Source: Planctomycetota bacterium
Lineage (GTDB): Bacteria > Planctomycetota > B15-G4 > JADJEK01
DNA length: 5,800 nt
Direction of reading: 5' to 3'
NCBI GenBank assembly: GCA_016795255.1
Contig: JAEUIB010000256.1
Location: 1-5,800 of the forward strand
This document shows positions 5,231-5,800 of the stretch, in pieces. Under the pieces are notes generated by a model. That model was not told where the DNA came from and did no database searches. It saw only the letters and a program-made list of their open reading frames with translations. The translations under genes were made by a program, and so were the position numbers. Position 1 is the stretch's first letter, and each line of letters starts with the position of its first letter.

Positions 5231-5243
5231 CGGAGGACAGCCC

Positions 5244-5800
5244 ATGACCGACCCAAAGACCAAGAAGCACGTGCTCGGGCTCGTCCTCGGCTACCTCGCC
5301 ACGCTCGGTGGCGGCGGTGGCGCGGCGTGGTGGCTCTACGGCGAGCTGCAGATCGCGAAGGACGAGAAGGCCGGCATCGAGAAGGACATCGCGCTCGCGG
5401 AAGTGAAGATCAAGCGCATCCCCGACCTCGAAGGCGAGGTCATCATCCTGCGCGAGAACGTGTCCGAGCTCGTCAAGATCCTGCCGAACTCGCGCGAAGT
5501 GAACCAGTTCGTCGACAAGCTCTCGGCGTTCGGCGTCGAGTCGGGTGTGACGATCAACTCGCTGCACGACGAGAAGGACCGCAGCAAGGGCAAGGGCACC
5601 GACGCGTTCGACAAGGTCATCTACAAGGTCGAACTGACCGCGAACGTCACGCAGTTCCTCGCGTTCCTCTCGCTGTGCGAGAGCTGGGAACGCTTCGTGC
5701 GCGTGTCGTCGTTCGAGGTGAAGTCCGGCGACTGGGAAGACGAGATGTCGCGCGACGAAGTCCGTCACGACATCCGCGTCAACCTCGAGACCTTCTCGTA
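5244..5800 (+). CDS. pilO: Type IV pilus inner-membrane alignment protein PilO, 3' truncated by window edge
   Basis: PilO partners PilN in the inner-membrane alignment complex and helps connect it, through PilP, to the PilQ secretin. The frame runs from ATG 5244 to the window end without a stop: 185 complete codons, ending in the partial codon TA. GGAGGA at 5232-5237, 6 bases before the ATG, is the best ribosome binding site in the window. A basic cytoplasmic start (MTDPKTKKH) leads into one membrane segment at about residues 10-32 containing five consecutive glycines, then a charged coiled coil (about 34-78, with LEGEVIILRENVSELVKILPNS), then a ferredoxin-like domain with VNQFVDKLSAFGVESGVTINSL and VTQFLAFLSLCESWERFVRVSSFEV. 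The LPNSREVNQFVDKL segment is typical of PilO. Only a few dozen codons at most should be missing, given the family's usual length. pilP and pilQ are expected downstream. Confidence 0.93.
   Translation, partial: MTDPKTKKHVLGLVLGYLATLGGGGGAAWWLYGELQIAKDEKAGIEKDIALAEVKIKRIPDLEGEVIILRENVSELVKILPNSREVNQFVDKLSAFGVESGVTINSLHDEKDRSKGKGTDAFDKVIYKVELTANVTQFLAFLSLCESWERFVRVSSFEVKSGDWEDEMSRDEVRHDIRVNLETFS

Noticed and set aside
4478..5768. Open frames of 261 and 204 residues on the - strand opposite pilN and pilO
   Set aside because: Antisense shadows of the pilN and pilO coding frames; Leu/Val/Arg-rich without motifs or start signals.

Overview
The window is a GC-rich (by eye about two thirds G+C), gene-dense stretch in which every supported gene lies on the + strand. 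Two conserved modules are joined by one long gap. Positions 2-3198 hold a sigma-54 / nitrogen-PTS block: rpoN (5' end outside the window), truA, hpf, ptsN and a ptsH-type HPr gene. Positions 3511-5800 hold the start of a type IV pilus alignment-complex operon: pilM, pilN and pilO (3' end outside the window). All seven visible start codons have the gene in tight spacing with its neighbour or behind a clear ribosome binding site; four of the seven are GTG (truA, hpf, ptsH, pilM).

Organism: sigma-54, pilMNO and the high G+C point to a Gram-negative (diderm) bacterium outside the best-studied gammaproteobacteria. The RpoN N-terminal linker style, the truA insertion between rpoN and hpf, and the absence of rapZ between ptsN and ptsH do not match the E. 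coli order (rpoN-hpf-ptsN-rapZ-npr). A planctomycete or a deltaproteobacterial-type lineage would fit, but this is an impression from protein style, not a demonstrated placement.

Layout: rpoN runs to 1255 and truA starts inside its last codons (11-base overlap). An 84-base gap leads to hpf, a 49-base gap carrying a near-perfect 22-base palindrome leads to ptsN, and ptsH follows after 6 bases. Then comes a 312-base gap (3199-3510) without a credible gene, rich in short hairpins and repeats, which probably holds the end of the first transcription unit and the promoter of the second. pilM, pilN and pilO follow with gaps of 16 and 13 bases.

How the genes work together: RpoN is the promoter-recognition factor for enhancer-dependent transcription. 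PtsN (EIIANtr) and HPr are phosphocarriers of a regulatory, non-transporting PTS, and Hpf binds ribosomes to put them into a resting state; this trio is a widespread rpoN-linked stress and nutrient signalling group. TruA is a tRNA-modifying housekeeping enzyme. PilM (cytoplasmic), PilN and PilO (inner-membrane, bitopic) form the platform that links the pilus motor to the outer-membrane secretin; pilP and pilQ would be expected just downstream. No tRNA, rRNA, CRISPR array, insertion sequence or sign of recent transfer was seen. I did not find an obviously new system; the oddities worth following are the rearranged Ntr-PTS block, the histidine-rich Hpf, the palindrome at the hpf/ptsN junction and the structured gap before pilM.
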